Positions 63,503 to 64,000 of a DNA stretch of 64,000 nt are shown piece by piece. Source of the DNA: Olleya marilimosa CAM030 (lineage in GTDB: Bacteria > Bacteroidota > Bacteroidia > Flavobacteriales > Flavobacteriaceae). Numbering within the stretch: position 1 is the stretch's first letter; every line of letters starts with the position of its first letter. The stretch is taken from assembly GCF_000518485.1 (NCBI RefSeq), contig NZ_JADR01000002.1:358586-422585 (forward strand). The letters are read 5' to 3'. The position numbers and the translations under genes were made by a program. A model generated the notes under the pieces. It worked only from the letters and a program-made list of their open reading frames with translations, had not been told where the DNA came from and did no database searches.

Positions 63503-64000
63503 TTAGAAATAACGTGGTGAACGTGATACTTTTCTTGGAAGATTAATATCAAAGTTGATAAAAATCTCGTGTGATGAGTTGGTTACAACATCTAATTGTG
63601 ATTGGATACTGTCATACGCATAACCTATTCTTAAATTAGGTGCTACTAAAAAGTTGACCATACCACTAAAAGAGTCGTCTAAGCGGTAACCTGCTCCTAC
63701 TTCTACAAAGTCATACATAAATAAGTTTAAGTTAACATCAAAACTTACTGGTGCATCAAAAGCAACTTTAGCTAAAGCGTGTGGCTTTAGCTTAAAGTTT
63801 TCTGATAAATCAAATACGTATCCTGCTGCTCCAAAAAAGTGTTGCGTCTCTGATCCTATTTTAAAGCCATTTGCATCTAAATGAACAGAATTTAAAATGT
63901 TAGGCATAGAGGCAGATATATAAAACTTACTTGGTTTGTAAAAATATAATCCAGCTCCAATATTTGGAGTAACTTCATTAATATTTTCTGAGAAAAAAGG
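63503..64000 (-). CDS. PorP/SprF-family type IX secretion outer-membrane protein, 5' end outside the window
   Basis: The visible part is the C-terminal 165 residues of the frame, which stays open to the window edge at 64000 (it does not begin at the Met near 63907). Reading in from the edge gives PFFSENINEVTPNIGAGLYF then YKPSKFYISASMPNILNS. This, with GYRLDDSFSGMVNFLVAP, LRIGYAYD and the ending NLPRKVSRSPRYF, is the PorP/SprF beta-barrel pattern. Members of this family attach type IX secretion cargo or motor parts to the outer membrane. The OmpA/PD40 gene follows 19 bases later in the same operon. The N-terminal end is outside the window. Confidence 0.88.
   Translation of the reverse strand, partial: PFFSENINEVTPNIGAGLYFYKPSKFYISASMPNILNSVHLDANGFKIGSETQHFFGAAGYVFDLSENFKLKPHALAKVAFDAPVSFDVNLNLFMYDFVEVGAGYRLDDSFSGMVNFLVAPNLRIGYAYDSIQSQLDVVTNSSHEIFINFDINLPRKVSRSPRYF

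Noticed and set aside
1..64000. CRISPR arrays, tRNA genes, prophage or defence island
   Set aside because: No regularly spaced repeats, cloverleaf sequences, integrases or defence-type genes were seen.

Overview
The window looks like a contiguous piece of a Flavobacteriaceae (phylum Bacteroidota) core chromosome. The evidence is AT-rich DNA, weak or absent Shine-Dalgarno sequences, -7 boxes of the form TAnnTTTG, type IX secretion (T9SS) sorting domains of types A and B, a PorP/SprF-family protein, an IPExxxVDY-type protein and many lipoproteins. The genus cannot be fixed from the sequence alone. I see no tRNA, rRNA, CRISPR array, insertion sequence, prophage or transfer-machinery genes, and gene density is high, with no gene-free stretch over 300 bases.

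Layout: (1) 38-6271 is a tight plus-strand run: a lipoprotein, two paralogous envelope proteins of unknown function, an FAD oxidoreductase, a monofunctional peptidoglycan transglycosylase and a GreA-like protein. (2) 6462-19390 is all minus strand: an orphan ABC ATPase, a three-gene RND efflux operon, a small secreted protein, a prolyl oligopeptidase, and a pair made of a diheme-cytochrome-like lipoprotein and an FG-GAP/UnbV T9SS cargo. (3) 19473-27503 holds asd, mscL, alr-tdk, a conserved unknown, a DoxX-like protein and a large DUF11-type adhesin-like T9SS cargo. (4) 27595-34862 holds rsmI, a HopJ-family gene, a divergent AhpD-like/OsmC redox pair, recJ, an MFS carrier, an lpxH-type gene, a queD-type gene and a 2OG-Fe(II) oxygenase. 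(5) 34863-49486 holds two tiny membrane ORFs, a MATE pump, a UspA pair protein, a hybrid sensor kinase, a hydrolase, an AddAB-like nuclease/helicase pair split by an OmpA porin and kbl. (6) 49681-59847 holds superoxide dismutase, a candidate sRNA, a long PurF-like protein with a PfkB kinase, an RNase H, purN, and the acpP-fabF-rnc-IPExxxVDY-pyk run. (7) 59844-64000 holds dinB, a CYTH phosphatase, and a T9SS-associated OmpA/PD40 protein with a partial PorP/SprF gene running off the end.

The most unusual signals are non-coding. Two 92-base copies of a structured intergenic repeat lie downstream of queD and pyk in the same sense, and their hairpins differ by a compensatory base pair. A candidate short RNA with its own -7 box and terminator sits between sodB and the PurF-like gene. 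Several strong palindromes sit in promoter regions (divergent redox pair, tdk, dinB, and the 94-aa gene before dinB). No complete novel defence or biosynthetic system is evident.
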